A DNA stretch of 64,000 bases from Cupriavidus pauculus. GTDB lineage: Bacteria > Pseudomonadota > Gammaproteobacteria > Burkholderiales > Burkholderiaceae. The notes under the pieces are model-generated. The model was not told where the DNA came from. It saw only the letters and a list, made by a program, of their open reading frames with translations, and did no database searches. The stretch is taken from NCBI RefSeq assembly GCF_003854935.1, contig NZ_CP033969.1, positions 3,286,001 through 3,350,000 on the forward strand. The letters run 5' to 3'. Positions 44,499 through 53,218 of the stretch are shown here, in pieces. Position numbers and translations under genes: made by a program. Every line of letters starts with the position of its first letter. Within the stretch, counting starts at the first letter, position 1.

Positions 44499-45455
44499 CT
44501 ACGAGTTGAGAACCCCGCCGCTCTTGTCGGCTGTTGGCGGAATCGTCAGTTCCGCGGCACCGGCAACCTGGGGATCGGTCATACCGTTGGCCTTCGCAAT
44601 GCCTGTCCAGGCCATGGCGTCACCGTAGATCTTTGACGCCATGTCCATCAGATTGGCACCAGCCACTGTCTGACGCTTTGCACTGTTGTAGATGCTGCCA
44701 ATGTTCCCCTGCACCCGTCCCATCGTCCGGTCCAGCGCGATGAGGGCCGGCAATTGTTGAGCGGCGACGATCTGGCTGGAGATCTTCTGCACCTGCTGGG
44801 CGATGGGGTTGTTCGGCAAGATTCCACCGACGGTCGTTACGTTGACCAGGGTGTTGTTCACGGTGGCCGCCAGAGTCAACGCTTCATTCCGAAGGGCAGC
44901 AATCGGCTGCAGAACGCTGTTCAACGTCGACTGCGCGGCGTTTGCGAACGAACTGACTGTTCCAATGGCACTTTGCACGTCCGCGTAGAGCGATGTGATG
45001 CTAGGCATGCCCAAGCTCTCCACCAGACCGCCTGCGGAAAGCATATCTCCGGAGATGAGGCTGTCGATGCTTTGGGCGGACTGCGATCGCACTGGTTGAC
45101 TTAGGTCCTCGACCACCTCCAGGACGATGGTGTAGGGCAACTGGTAGTAGCGCTCGAAGTCCGCGGCAAAGCGGCGGATCAAAACCGTGTAGACAAACTC
45201 TGACCACACCAGCGTCAGTTGATTGCCCTGCACCCTCAGGGTATCGAGATAGCGGCCGCGCTCAAGCGCATCCGGGCCGCGGAACCAACCCCGCCACTCG
45301 ATAGGGTCGGCAGACGCTCCCATCGCATGGACCTGTTTCAGGCCACCAACGAGCTCGCGTGTCACCAGGCGCTGCTCGCCCCCGATGGCGATGCGCTCGG
45401 GAACCTCTTCCTTCTTGAACTCGAAGTCCCCGAGGAACAGCACCAAATCAGCCAT
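44499..45455 (-). CDS. Tail/baseplate protein with LysM-like end
   Basis: 318 residues. The N-terminal domain (LVLFLGDFEFKKEEVPERIAIG) resembles DNA-circularisation-type tail proteins; the C-terminal KIYGDAMAWTGIAKANGM plus IPPTA resembles a LysM/gpX tail-completion module. Lies between tape measure and hub. Confidence 0.7.
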   Translation of the reverse strand: MADLVLFLGDFEFKKEEVPERIAIGGEQRLVTRELVGGLKQVHAMGASADPIEWRGWFRGPDALERGRYLDTLRVQGNQLTLVWSEFVYTVLIRRFAADFERYYQLPYTIVLEVVEDLSQPVRSQSAQSIDSLISGDMLSAGGLVESLGMPSITSLYADVQSAIGTVSSFANAAQSTLNSVLQPIAALRNEALTLAATVNNTLVNVTTVGGILPNNPIAQQVQKISSQIVAAQQLPALIALDRTMGRVQGNIGSIYNSAKRQTVAGANLMDMASKIYGDAMAWTGIAKANGMTDPQVAGAAELTIPPTADKSGGVLNS

Positions 45456-45456
45456 T

Positions 45457-47394
45457 TCAGTTCCTAAGTGATGGCGGCCTCAGCGTCATCGAAGAGTCAA
45501 AGCCGCTGGGCCCTGTCTGCGGCCGCGCCAAATCTCTCGATTGATGAAACGTAGTCACCTCCGCTAGCACGCGGCTATCGAGCTTGATCGCAGTATTGAC
45601 CTGGACCATCTTGGGCGCTCCGGCCCCAACGGGGTCCGCCGAGGAGAGACGATCGTTCCTTTCCTTCCCAGCAGTAGAGTCACCGCTAAAGAACGCCTTG
45701 CCCGTCCGCCACGCCCAGCCGATTGGCCCAAGGTCCGTCGGATCGAAGGAAACCGGCGAGCCGGCACCCTTCAGCCGCTCGTACAACCCGGCGTTGTTCT
45801 GCCCGAAGTCGTTCAAGCCACGAAAGAGTTCCGTGCCTGCGTTCAGAATCTTGACCACAGCAGGGAGAATGCCGCGGCCCATTTCCGCCTTCATAGACGT
45901 CCATGCGGCGACGAAGTCGGCTTCGGCACCAGGCGCCGACTTCTTGAACTCTTCGATCGTGCCCTGCACACCCTTGGCGTTGGAAACCAGCTTCGCATCG
46001 CGCAGCGCCTGGGCCTGCTGCGTGGTGAAGTTGGCCGCCATGTTCGAACCCTGCCGGTTCGAAACAAGGTTGTTCATAAAGCCGATGACCTCGGAATCGG
46101 TGGTCTTACCCGCGCGCTTGGCAGCTTCCGTACCGTACTTCATGAGCCAGCCTGCCGGATCCTCGCGCAGCATCTGCTCGTCCTTGATGTTCTTCAGGAC
46201 GGTGGACTTGATCGTTTTGCCGCCCACACTGCCGCTGACGACTTCACCGATCTCGCCCAAGCCGGCGTCCGCCAGCGCGGCCATCGTTTTTTTTGGGGTC
46301 CGGCCAGCGATCAGGTTTTGATACAGCGACATCAGTGCGGTACCCGTCCGCGCCCCGCCCTGCTCTTGAGCCAGCGTCGCAAGATTCATGATGCCCTTGT
46401 CGCTGAGGCCCTTGAACGCCGCGCCGCCAGTCTTAGCCATCTGTTCGAGATCGCCGAAGGTCAGCGCGCCGCCGGAACCGGTCACCATGCGCTGTGCCAG
46501 ATCCAGCCCAGCGAGGAATTCCTGCGCGTTGTTGGTCTTGCCGCGCATGTCGTTGAAGCGCATGACCGAGCGCGCGGCTCCCTCGTCGATAGAGCCCACC
46601 TTCCCGCCAAACAGGCCAGAGTTCGCGGCATTGAGCGCGGCCAGTGTCGGGGCGACCTGTTTCGCCATATCCAAGCCGCCAAACATGCCGACGGATTCGC
46701 GCAGCGTCTCCATGAGGTTGGCGCTCGACGTGCCGAACACCTTCGTTCCGCGCGCAAACTGATCAGCCTGGCGGTTCACCTCTTCCCCGAGGTTCAGCGT
46801 GCGAAACCGGGTGTAGGCGGTCTGGTACTCCTTGCCGGCGTCGTACAGAACCTTGGTCATGTACAGGCCGGCGCCGGCCCCAGCCACCGGGGCCAGCATG
46901 CCGCCGGGAAGCGCCGCCCCAACCGCGCCGACGCCGAACCCCCCCGGGCCGACATGGACATTGCCGCCATGGAATCCGCCGCCACCCCCGCCACCGGCAG
47001 CCGTTCCACCATAAGGACGACGGCCGTATCCGCGAGGACCGGGAATCATGAGGGGTGCACGCGGCCCACCGCCACCGCCGCCCGAGCCTGTTCCGCCGAT
47101 CGTTCCCATGAAGGACGACCGAGATGCCGCCGCCCCCGCGGCGTGCACCGCGTTGATGCTGCGGGCCAATTGCGCCGCTTCGGCATTGGCCCGCCCCATG
47201 TTGGTCGCCAGGGTACGGGTGGAAGTCGAGATCGACCGAATGCCAGGCGCGTGGCTGGCAATCCGCGACAGATGAAGGTTCAGGCTCTGCGAAAGCGCGT
47301 CGACCTTCTTGAACTCCACAGCCAGCTTCAGCAACTGCGGAGCGATCAGGTCGTTCAGAACCAGAGTCGTGCCAATCTTATAGACGTCGATCAT
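45457..47394 (-). CDS. Tail tape-measure protein
   Basis: 645 residues. N-terminal helical region, then a very glycine-rich segment (about 100-165), a hydrophobic patch and a long helical body (LMETLRESVGMFGGLD, FLAGLDLAQRM). It lies directly downstream of the chaperone pair, as tape measures do. Short, implying a compact tail. Confidence 0.85.
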   Translation of the reverse strand: MIDVYKIGTTLVLNDLIAPQLLKLAVEFKKVDALSQSLNLHLSRIASHAPGIRSISTSTRTLATNMGRANAEAAQLARSINAVHAAGAAASRSSFMGTIGGTGSGGGGGGPRAPLMIPGPRGYGRRPYGGTAAGGGGGGGFHGGNVHVGPGGFGVGAVGAALPGGMLAPVAGAGAGLYMTKVLYDAGKEYQTAYTRFRTLNLGEEVNRQADQFARGTKVFGTSSANLMETLRESVGMFGGLDMAKQVAPTLAALNAANSGLFGGKVGSIDEGAARSVMRFNDMRGKTNNAQEFLAGLDLAQRMVTGSGGALTFGDLEQMAKTGGAAFKGLSDKGIMNLATLAQEQGGARTGTALMSLYQNLIAGRTPKKTMAALADAGLGEIGEVVSGSVGGKTIKSTVLKNIKDEQMLREDPAGWLMKYGTEAAKRAGKTTDSEVIGFMNNLVSNRQGSNMAANFTTQQAQALRDAKLVSNAKGVQGTIEEFKKSAPGAEADFVAAWTSMKAEMGRGILPAVVKILNAGTELFRGLNDFGQNNAGLYERLKGAGSPVSFDPTDLGPIGWAWRTGKAFFSGDSTAGKERNDRLSSADPVGAGAPKMVQVNTAIKLDSRVLAEVTTFHQSRDLARPQTGPSGFDSSMTLRPPSLRN

Positions 47395-47415
47395 GGTGAC
47401 CTATACTGTTCATTC

Positions 47416-47742
47416 ATGCGTAAAACCGACGTCCACATGGCTTCGATCAAACACCGCACGCACGAGTGGCTAGCGGATCACCTTTCGTGGGTTCAGTATC
47501 CAAAGCGCGAATTCCCGCGCGAGCCCATTCCGGAGACGGTGTTCAGCCATCTCGACCGCCGCGCGCGGCGTATCACTGGCGCGATCTTCGTTGCACTGGT
47601 AGGGATTCCATTCCTATGCGGTGCTGTCTCGGGGCTATTTCAGTCGTGGACGACGCCAGTTCCGACCAGCCAGCCAAGCGGCGACAGTCCGGCCAAACCG
47701 GCTTTGCAGGTCCTCACCGACACGGATAGCCGCCGGGCCTAA
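47416..47742 (+). CDS. Small rightward membrane protein inside the tail module
   Basis: 108 residues from ATG 47416. One membrane helix (ITGAIFVALVGIPFLCGAVSGLF), preceded by basic cytoplasmic sequence. TATACT at 47402-47407 lies just before the start, so the transcript would have almost no leader. It overlaps the 3' end of the leftward 47635 gene by 108 bp. Possible superinfection-exclusion or cargo protein; this is speculation. Confidence 0.4.
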   Translation: MRKTDVHMASIKHRTHEWLADHLSWVQYPKREFPREPIPETVFSHLDRRARRITGAIFVALVGIPFLCGAVSGLFQSWTTPVPTSQPSGDSPAKPALQVLTDTDSRRA

Positions 47743-48108
47743 CACCGCCCGGGGCGGGTTCCGTCCTTTCCCAAGCTCGTGCCAAACCATCTTGTCGCTG
47801 TTCGACCCGATGGCCGCCTCATTCCGAATGACCGTGCGCTGGATGCTGTCGCGCATCTCGCCGGTACGCTCCAGAGGGGCGTTCAGCTTGTAGCCGAGCC
47901 TGCTTTTCTCCGCCTCGGTCTCCGGCTTTAGCTCAGCCCAAGCAGCAAACTTCCCGACCGCTGGCTGGTAATGGCCAATCTCAGACTTGGCCACCTTCTC
48001 GATCTCGGCTGCGGCGCTTTCCGTGAGGTGGTTCGTCACCACCTCAGATTCGGCAGCGAGACGCACCAGGTGATCGGCGAAGTCGCTCATGCTTTTGAAC
48101 GTCTTCAT
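47635..48108 (-). CDS. Minor tail/head-tail protein (HK97 gp10-like size)
   Basis: 157 residues from MKTFKSMSDFADHL at 48108. VWHELGKGRNPPRAVLGPA near the C-terminus is typical of gp10-like tail-completion proteins. Its ATG overlaps the stop of the -1 frameshift product (ATGA), supporting that frame. Confidence 0.65.
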   Translation of the reverse strand: MKTFKSMSDFADHLVRLAAESEVVTNHLTESAAAEIEKVAKSEIGHYQPAVGKFAAWAELKPETEAEKSRLGYKLNAPLERTGEMRDSIQRTVIRNEAAIGSNSDKMVWHELGKGRNPPRAVLGPAAIRVGEDLQSRFGRTVAAWLAGRNWRRPRLK

Positions 48109-48284
48109 TCCTGCTCCCTGAATGCCATCTCGGTCCAGTCGAACCGCCTGCCCTCGAACTCGCTGAAGACGATGCCGGCGGCAAACCGCTCCGCATCGCT
48201 CCAACTAAACGCGACGTCGAAGGGAACGCCGTTCTTCAAGAGCCACAGTGCCTGCCGAAACACTGGGCTCTGGGCTAGTTTTTT
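48105..48284 (-). CDS. -1 frameshift extension of the tail assembly chaperone
   Basis: After slipping at 48278-48284 the ribosome reads LAQSPVFRQALWLL, then KNGVPFDVAFSWSDAERF, ending in FREQE and TGA at 48105-48107. Codon use is good and the frame fills the otherwise empty gap between the chaperone stop and the next gene. The extension has no plausible start of its own. Confidence 0.8.
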   Translation of the reverse strand, partial: KKLAQSPVFRQALWLLKNGVPFDVAFSWSDAERFAAGIVFSEFEGRRFDWTEMAFREQE

Positions 48285-48664
48285 GCCGACTCTTCCCCGC
48301 CGCCCGACGTGTTCGGCTCCAGTTTGGCGATGCCGAGCTGGATCGCGAGCATCCCGTCTTCATCCAGGCGCTGGATCAGCGCCTCCAACTCCCGCTTGTT
48401 GGTCGGCATGAACACGTCATCGCCGTCGATGGCCGCTACGTACAACAGCGGCATGCACATGTTCCGATACACCTCGTTGGCGGCTGATTCAGCACCCATC
48501 GCCTCGACAAGACGGTACTGAGCCAGGATGCCAGGGCGCCGAATGGTGATCTGGCGTCCCTTGCCGTCGATTTCGACGACCTCGGCATTAGCCCGCGCAA
48601 CGATCTGCTGCGAGGGCGTCGACGGATTGACCGTGACCCTTGTCTTTTGCTGGTTTGCGCTCAT
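48275..48664 (-). CDS. Tail assembly chaperone (zero-frame product)
   Basis: 129 residues between tail tube and tape-measure genes, the standard chaperone slot. It has a basic N-terminus and ITIRRPGILAQYRLVEAMG, then acidic helices. The last codons GCA AAA AAC TAG contain the slippery heptamer, so a longer -1 product is also made. Both products are expected to coat the tape measure during tail assembly. Confidence 0.8.
   Translation of the reverse strand: MSANQQKTRVTVNPSTPSQQIVARANAEVVEIDGKGRQITIRRPGILAQYRLVEAMGAESAANEVYRNMCMPLLYVAAIDGDDVFMPTNKRELEALIQRLDEDGMLAIQLGIAKLEPNTSGGGEESAKN
48278..48284 (-). promoter_or_regulatory. Ribosomal -1 slippery site A AAA AAC
   Basis: The heptamer lies in the correct phase (third base of GCA, then AAA AAC) directly before the TAG stop. 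Confidence 0.8.
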
Positions 48665-48666
48665 CG

Positions 48667-49098
48667 TTAGGCGATTCGGGTGCGGCGCGAGGCCGTGAAG
48701 TTGACCATGCTCTTGACCGACGCGTCACCGGCTGCCTCGCCGGCGTCGGCGTACTCGAGCATGACGTCGTCGTAGCGCCATTGGGTGATGATGCCGCCGG
48801 GCTCGGTGATCGTTTCGTAGATCTGACAGCCTTGCTCGTCCAGGCCGGCGTAGTAGTCCGCTTCAGCCTGTGCAAAGTAGATGTCGAGTTCGGGGCCTGC
48901 CCGGCTCACGTTGAAGGAACCGGACCAGCCGTCGAAGAAGCGCAGCGTCTTGGTGATTCCGCTGATCAGCTTGACACGCTCGATGGTGGCGTCCTGCTTC
49001 TTGCGGAATCCGGTCAGGTTCGGAACCGACAGGCGGCCGGTCGGTGTCTGGAACACCAGCGTAGTGTCGCGCCCGACGGAAAGCCCTTGTTGCGGCAT
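48667..49098 (-). CDS. Tail tube protein
   Basis: 143 residues immediately downstream of the sheath gene, the invariant place of tube genes in contractile-tail phages. SGSFNVSRAGPELDIYF and ITQWRYDDVMLEYAD fit a compact beta-barrel tube. Family inferred partly from context. Confidence 0.8.
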   Translation of the reverse strand: MPQQGLSVGRDTTLVFQTPTGRLSVPNLTGFRKKQDATIERVKLISGITKTLRFFDGWSGSFNVSRAGPELDIYFAQAEADYYAGLDEQGCQIYETITEPGGIITQWRYDDVMLEYADAGEAAGDASVKSMVNFTASRRTRIA

Positions 49099-49107
49099 GT
49101 TGTTCTC

Positions 49108-49136
49108 CGGAAAAGGAAGCGCCCGGCGTACCGGGC
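49108..49136 (-). terminator. Intercistronic hairpin between sheath and tube
   Basis: GCCCGG (49121-49126) and CCGGGC (49131-49136) with loop CGTA, followed on the minus strand by CGCTTCCTTTTCC. It may reduce or stabilise transcript between sheath and tube. Confidence 0.55.
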
Positions 49137-49157
49137 TCAGGAGTTATCGGGTTGGCG

Positions 49158-50678
49158 TTACGGCTTGACGATCACAGTTGTCTGGCCGCCCTGCAGGTTC
49201 ACGAGGAAGTTCCGGACCACGGCCAGATAGCGGACTTGCACATTGCCCTGCATCCAGCCGGCACGGATGCGATCGTCCGGGTTGTTCGTCTTGTCCAGCT
49301 TGACGACGTAGTCGTCGATCATGGCCGGTTGGACGTTCTTCATGGCCGACATGAACTGATCAAGGCCAGCGAAAGCCGCGGCGCGCGTCTCGTCCTCGTC
49401 GTCGAATCCCTGCAGCTCACCGACGAACTTTCCGCCCCACTGGTCGATGCTGAAGGCGATGTAGTTGGTCAGCCGCGTGTAGCTGTCTTCGCGCAAGGCG
49501 GCGTCGCTGCTGGAATTCAGACCAAGCACGAAACTGAAGTACTTGCCGCCCGGCGACGGGTTCGTCAGCACGTCGATGCCGGCCTGCACCAGTTGGAGCA
49601 GGTCGCCCTTCTGGTACGGCTGGCTGTTGTAGGTGCGCTGCGTCGCAACGATGCCCTGCAACTGCTTGTTCAGCGTGCTCTGTTGCGGCGACTGGTTGAC
49701 CATCTTGCCGAGCGCGAATGCTTGCGGCGAGATCAGGCGGAGCTGGTTAATGGTGGTGTCGTTGACATACACCCAGTCGCCGTGGATGACCTTGGCGCCA
49801 TAGCTGTCGATGCCGGCGGATGCCTTCGTCGCAATTGCATTCGTGATCGAGTCGCCGGCCGGCCCGACCAACAGCATGTACGCCCCTTCGGACAGCCCGA
49901 ACGGGACCTGAGTGGACCAGGTTGTCGAGTCGTCGCAGTCGGCCAGTGCGATGACGCTGGCACCGGTGTTGCGAAGGGCATACATCCCCTTGCGAGGTGC
50001 TGTGTCCACGCCGACCAGGACCGAGCCGGTAATGGTCGTCGCCCCATCGGTGCCCCCCGCCAGCGTGATCGTCGCCGGCAACGCGGGCGCCGCCGTGCCT
50101 GCACCGGCAGTCGCCACACACATGTTCGACGGACCGCGAAACTGGCTATTACCCAGGTTCACCGCCTTGACGATGTTGTCGCGCAGGGTGGCGCCAGTGC
50201 CGGGGATGTTGTCGTAGATCTCGGGCTGGAATCCGGCCATCGTGATGGTCAGCTTGGTCGTGTTCGCGGCGGTGCCGGCGGCCAGCGTCCCCGAGATGCT
50301 GTTCCCCAGCGTCCCCGTGTACTTCGACGTCAGCGTCACGAAGTTCGTGCCGAAGGTCTGCGTGGCTGCTACGTCGGTGCCGTCGGTGACGCGCACCAAC
50401 TGATAGGCGCCCACATCCCCCTGGAGCCGAGCCCAGTTGAGGACTGTCATCAGGTCGTACTTGCGCGCCTGCATCGGGCCAAAAATGGCAGCGCCGCCGC
50501 CATAGTCCGAGACCATCACGGGCACCCCGACCGGGCCCCAAACGGCCGTGCCGACGATGCCGCCAATATTGCTCGGCACGCCATTGATCGGCGCCGGGCC
50601 CGGAGGCTGGATGGCGACGATCATGCCGGGCACTTGCTGCGCGGTCAGGTTCACCTGCCCTGCTTGAACAACGGTCAT
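49158..50678 (-). CDS. Contractile tail sheath protein
   Basis: 506 residues. Sheath signatures: PPGPAPINGVPSNIGGIVGTA-type start, LGKMVNQSPQQSTLN, GGKYFSFVLGLNSSSD and the C-terminal LNNYIAFSIDQWGGKFVGELQ-like stretch. Identifies the phage as a myovirus. Confidence 0.92.
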   Translation of the reverse strand: MTVVQAGQVNLTAQQVPGMIVAIQPPGPAPINGVPSNIGGIVGTAVWGPVGVPVMVSDYGGGAAIFGPMQARKYDLMTVLNWARLQGDVGAYQLVRVTDGTDVAATQTFGTNFVTLTSKYTGTLGNSISGTLAAGTAANTTKLTITMAGFQPEIYDNIPGTGATLRDNIVKAVNLGNSQFRGPSNMCVATAGAGTAAPALPATITLAGGTDGATTITGSVLVGVDTAPRKGMYALRNTGASVIALADCDDSTTWSTQVPFGLSEGAYMLLVGPAGDSITNAIATKASAGIDSYGAKVIHGDWVYVNDTTINQLRLISPQAFALGKMVNQSPQQSTLNKQLQGIVATQRTYNSQPYQKGDLLQLVQAGIDVLTNPSPGGKYFSFVLGLNSSSDAALREDSYTRLTNYIAFSIDQWGGKFVGELQGFDDEDETRAAAFAGLDQFMSAMKNVQPAMIDDYVVKLDKTNNPDDRIRAGWMQGNVQVRYLAVVRNFLVNLQGGQTTVIVKP

Positions 50679-50692
50679 GGAATGACTCCAGA

Positions 50693-50720
50693 AAGCGAAA
50701 AAGCCACCCGAAGGTGGCTT
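50693..50720 (-). terminator. Intercistronic hairpin/terminator before the sheath gene
   Basis: AAGCCACC and GGTGGCTT form an 8-bp stem with a CGAA loop; the minus strand continues TTTTTCGCTTT. Located in the leader of the sheath gene. Confidence 0.65.
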
Positions 50721-50745
50721 GGAGAGACGGAAATCGAGGGAGGGC

Positions 50746-50892
50746 CTACTTCGTCGCCTTCGCGGCCGGCGCGGCGACCTTCACGACGTGGACCTGCTGC
50801 TCAGAGTCCAGGATTGCGGCGATGGCCTTCTCGTCGGTGATCTCGTCACCGACTTGGTAGCCGTTGAACGGCGAAATGACGCGGAGAATCAT
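50746..50892 (-). CDS. Small conserved-looking phage protein upstream of sheath
   Basis: 48 residues, MILRVISPFNGYQVGDEI..., ending in an Ala/Lys-rich tail. TGAGGACACC precedes the ATG. It lies in the sheath-side gap of the structural operon. Role unknown, but the ribosome site is strong. Confidence 0.65.
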   Translation of the reverse strand: MILRVISPFNGYQVGDEITDEKAIAAILDSEQQVHVVKVAAPAAKATK

Positions 50893-50899
50893 GGTGTCC

Positions 50900-51727
50900 T
50901 CAAATGATGGTGGTCTTCGTTACGCCGCCCGGCAGATCGAGATCGACCTGGCCCTGCGTCACCTCGTACTGCTCCTGGACCTCGGTTGTCGGGAACTCCA
51001 CCCAGCAACTGAGATTGCGTCGATACACGCCCTCCTTCTGTCCGTCGTCATCCCACGGATTGGAAAGCGGCCGCGATCGCAGGTTGGCGTAGCTGCCGTC
51101 GGGTAGGTCCAGCCGGTCAATCCGCGCCAATCCAGCATCGACCGCATCCCCCAAGGGGTCGCGGGTCTCAAAGCAGTTCGCCCAGACCGAGATGAGGAAT
51201 TCCTGATCCTGCCGCCTGACGTCGCGGGTTCGGATAGCCCTGCCGCCGACTCTCTGCGAGATCGCATGAGCGCCTGGGATCGTCACTACTGTTCCAACCG
51301 AAGTGGCCGCCTGGTCAGCCGCCACCAAAGCCGCCAGCGCGGTTGCAATGGAGGCGAGCGTGTCGCCAGCCTGCACTGCATACGGATAGGCGCGGCCGTC
51401 AACGACGAGGGAGGCATTCTGCGGAGTCGAAACGGTACCGCCGACCGTCACGGTCTGTCCTACCACGGTTAGGGATATGGTGTGGACCGCTGGCGTGATC
51501 GTTCGCCATTTCGATTTCGCGCTCTGGAGGTACTTCACAGTGCGCGGAAACACGGAGATGTGCTGCTTCCCAGCTTTCAGGTCCTTCGCCAACTGGTCCG
51601 GAGTCGGCCAGCCGCCGTAGATCTTGATCGCCTGCCCAGCGATCGGAAGCTGGCCGGTGCCGTTCGGGTAGACGATCTGGGCAATGCGGGCGACTAGCGC
51701 AGCGGATACCTCTGCAAGTCCAGCCAT
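50900..51727 (-). CDS. Head-tail/tail-completion protein, unassigned
   Basis: 275 residues from MAGLAEVSAALVARIAQI at 51727, which overlaps the stop of the gene upstream. It contains a LysM-like segment (YAVQAGDTLASIATAL) and ends with an acidic tail. By position between connector genes and sheath it may be the tail terminator. Confidence 0.65.
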   Translation of the reverse strand: MAGLAEVSAALVARIAQIVYPNGTGQLPIAGQAIKIYGGWPTPDQLAKDLKAGKQHISVFPRTVKYLQSAKSKWRTITPAVHTISLTVVGQTVTVGGTVSTPQNASLVVDGRAYPYAVQAGDTLASIATALAALVAADQAATSVGTVVTIPGAHAISQRVGGRAIRTRDVRRQDQEFLISVWANCFETRDPLGDAVDAGLARIDRLDLPDGSYANLRSRPLSNPWDDDGQKEGVYRRNLSCWVEFPTTEVQEQYEVTQGQVDLDLPGGVTKTTII

Positions 51728-52383
51728 TACACATGCACCTCCGTCAGATCTAGCCGCCACATCTGCTCGGAGCGCTCCGCGCCGCCCACGCTGAACCGGC
51801 GCCCGAGGTCGTCGACCACGATGTCGCCAGAAGCGATCACGATAGGCACGCTGACCGGCAACCAGATGCGGAAACCGTGCTCATCGCCGGACGCAGGCAG
51901 TTCGGCATGAGTCCGGGTCTTTCCGCCGAAGAGCTCGGCGCATGGCCAACCGCCTAGCCCGCCCGGGGAGCCAAGTACAGGTTCGTCGTCGCCAGCGCAG
52001 AGACCGCCATAGCCAACGTCGCCCACTGCATCGTCGTCCGATGTCGGCCGAGTGACCCAGATACGCCGGTTGCACTCCACCGCGACGATAGGCAGGTTGT
52101 CCTGCATGCCGCCGATGAAGTAGATCTGCCCGCCACGCACCAGGTAGTCACCCAACTGGGTCTGCCGACCATCGATCAGGCAGTACCAGTACGGCTTTTC
52201 AGGCAGCCCGGGCCGGGTGTACGACCACTCCTGCGCCGAGAACGACGCGTTCAGGCTTGCGACCTTGGCAGTCAGCGGGTCAGCGGCGCCAGCCGGTCGG
52301 AACACGTCATAGACGTAGCCGATTCGCTTCGCGGCTTTGCCATAGCCAGCGTAGATCTTGTCCTGCAGCTTGGCCGCGTCCAT
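51727..52383 (-). CDS. Structural-region protein, unassigned
   Basis: 218 residues. RIGYVYDVFRPAGAADPLTAKV and YWYCLIDGRQTQLGDYLVRGGQIYF (cited in parts: YWYCLIDGRQTQ, LGDYLVRGGQIYF) resemble head-tail connector proteins of other myoviruses. No defined family. Confidence 0.6.
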   Translation of the reverse strand: MDAAKLQDKIYAGYGKAAKRIGYVYDVFRPAGAADPLTAKVASLNASFSAQEWSYTRPGLPEKPYWYCLIDGRQTQLGDYLVRGGQIYFIGGMQDNLPIVAVECNRRIWVTRPTSDDDAVGDVGYGGLCAGDDEPVLGSPGGLGGWPCAELFGGKTRTHAELPASGDEHGFRIWLPVSVPIVIASGDIVVDDLGRRFSVGGAERSEQMWRLDLTEVHV

Positions 52384-52392
52384 TCGCCCTCC

Positions 52393-52821
52393 TTAGTCCA
52401 GCTTGAGCGTGTCGAAGCCGTTCCCGCAGTCTGTTTGGAAGTGGCTGGCGACCTGCACGCCCTGTACCGCGCTTCCGCCGAGATACATCGTGGCTTCGGC
52501 GTAGTCGCGTCCGGAGCCCCACGCCGCCTGCGCTACCTCGATGGGCATCGGGAACGGTCCAGAATGGAACGATTCGATCCCAGCGCGCCGGATCACAATC
52601 AGCGTTGCGTCTCCGTCGCGCGCTTTGGCGGGGAAGTCCGCCGGCACGGCACCGGCTTTAAACCATTCCCGCATTTCAGCGGCGACATCCCAGTTGCCGG
52701 TCATCCCTAGTAGCACGTCGCCATGCTTCTGAATCTTGGTGACCGACCTGGCGATGCCACCGCCGGAGGTGACCCGGCGATCCGCGGCAAGCGTTTCGCC
52801 ATCCCATGCGATTACAGTCAT
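52393..52821 (-). CDS. HslV/proteasome-like Ntn-hydrolase fold protein
   Basis: 142 residues from MTVIAWDGETLAADRR, with GGAAGGG before the ATG. After Met removal Thr2 would be the N-terminal nucleophile; SVTKIQKHGDVLLGMTGNWDVA aligns with the HslV segment around its active-site lysine (cited in parts: SVTKIQKHGDVLLG, MTGNWDVA). Such genes sit among head-tail genes in some phages. Protease activity is not established; a structural role is possible. Confidence 0.65.
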   Translation of the reverse strand: MTVIAWDGETLAADRRVTSGGGIARSVTKIQKHGDVLLGMTGNWDVAAEMREWFKAGAVPADFPAKARDGDATLIVIRRAGIESFHSGPFPMPIEVAQAAWGSGRDYAEATMYLGGSAVQGVQVASHFQTDCGNGFDTLKLD

Positions 52822-52822
52822 T

Positions 52823-53215
52823 TCACGCCCTTCCGACTCTGACGACGCCATCCCCTAGTGCAGGGCCCGGCGGGATACCGAGGAAGCCGCAAAAGCTGCG
52901 ACGCTGCTGGTTGTACAGCTTCGTCCGGTCTCGCACTTCATTGGGGTTGTGTGTCCACACCGCCGCTTGAGCGGTGTCCAGGTTGTCCCCGGAATCGGTG
53001 ATTGCCTTCTCCAGGACGTTTAGCGTGCCGAGGAAACTGGCTGCTACCGACTCTTCGGCGGCACTGAGGTTGCGCAGGCGGTGATCGAGCGTTTGCCACT
53101 GGATCGGACCGACCACGCCCCAAGCGAGGTCGCTCCGGTCGTCGACGACGGTATCTCCGACCAGCGAGTAGCCCGCATAGCGCCGCGCGTCCACCATCTG
53201 CGCATCCGTCAGCAT
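52823..53215 (-). CDS. Head-tail connector region protein, unassigned
   Basis: 130 residues, helical (LDHRLRNLSAAEESVAASFLGTL). It lies two genes after the coat gene, where connector or adaptor proteins lie. No signature recognised. Confidence 0.55.
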   Translation of the reverse strand: MLTDAQMVDARRYAGYSLVGDTVVDDRSDLAWGVVGPIQWQTLDHRLRNLSAAEESVAASFLGTLNVLEKAITDSGDNLDTAQAAVWTHNPNEVRDRTKLYNQQRRSFCGFLGIPPGPALGDGVVRVGRA

Positions 53216-53218
53216 GGC

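Noticed and set aside
49152-50840. Rightward 562-codon frame opposite the sheath gene
   Set aside because: Shadow of the sheath gene; no ribosome site and unnatural composition.
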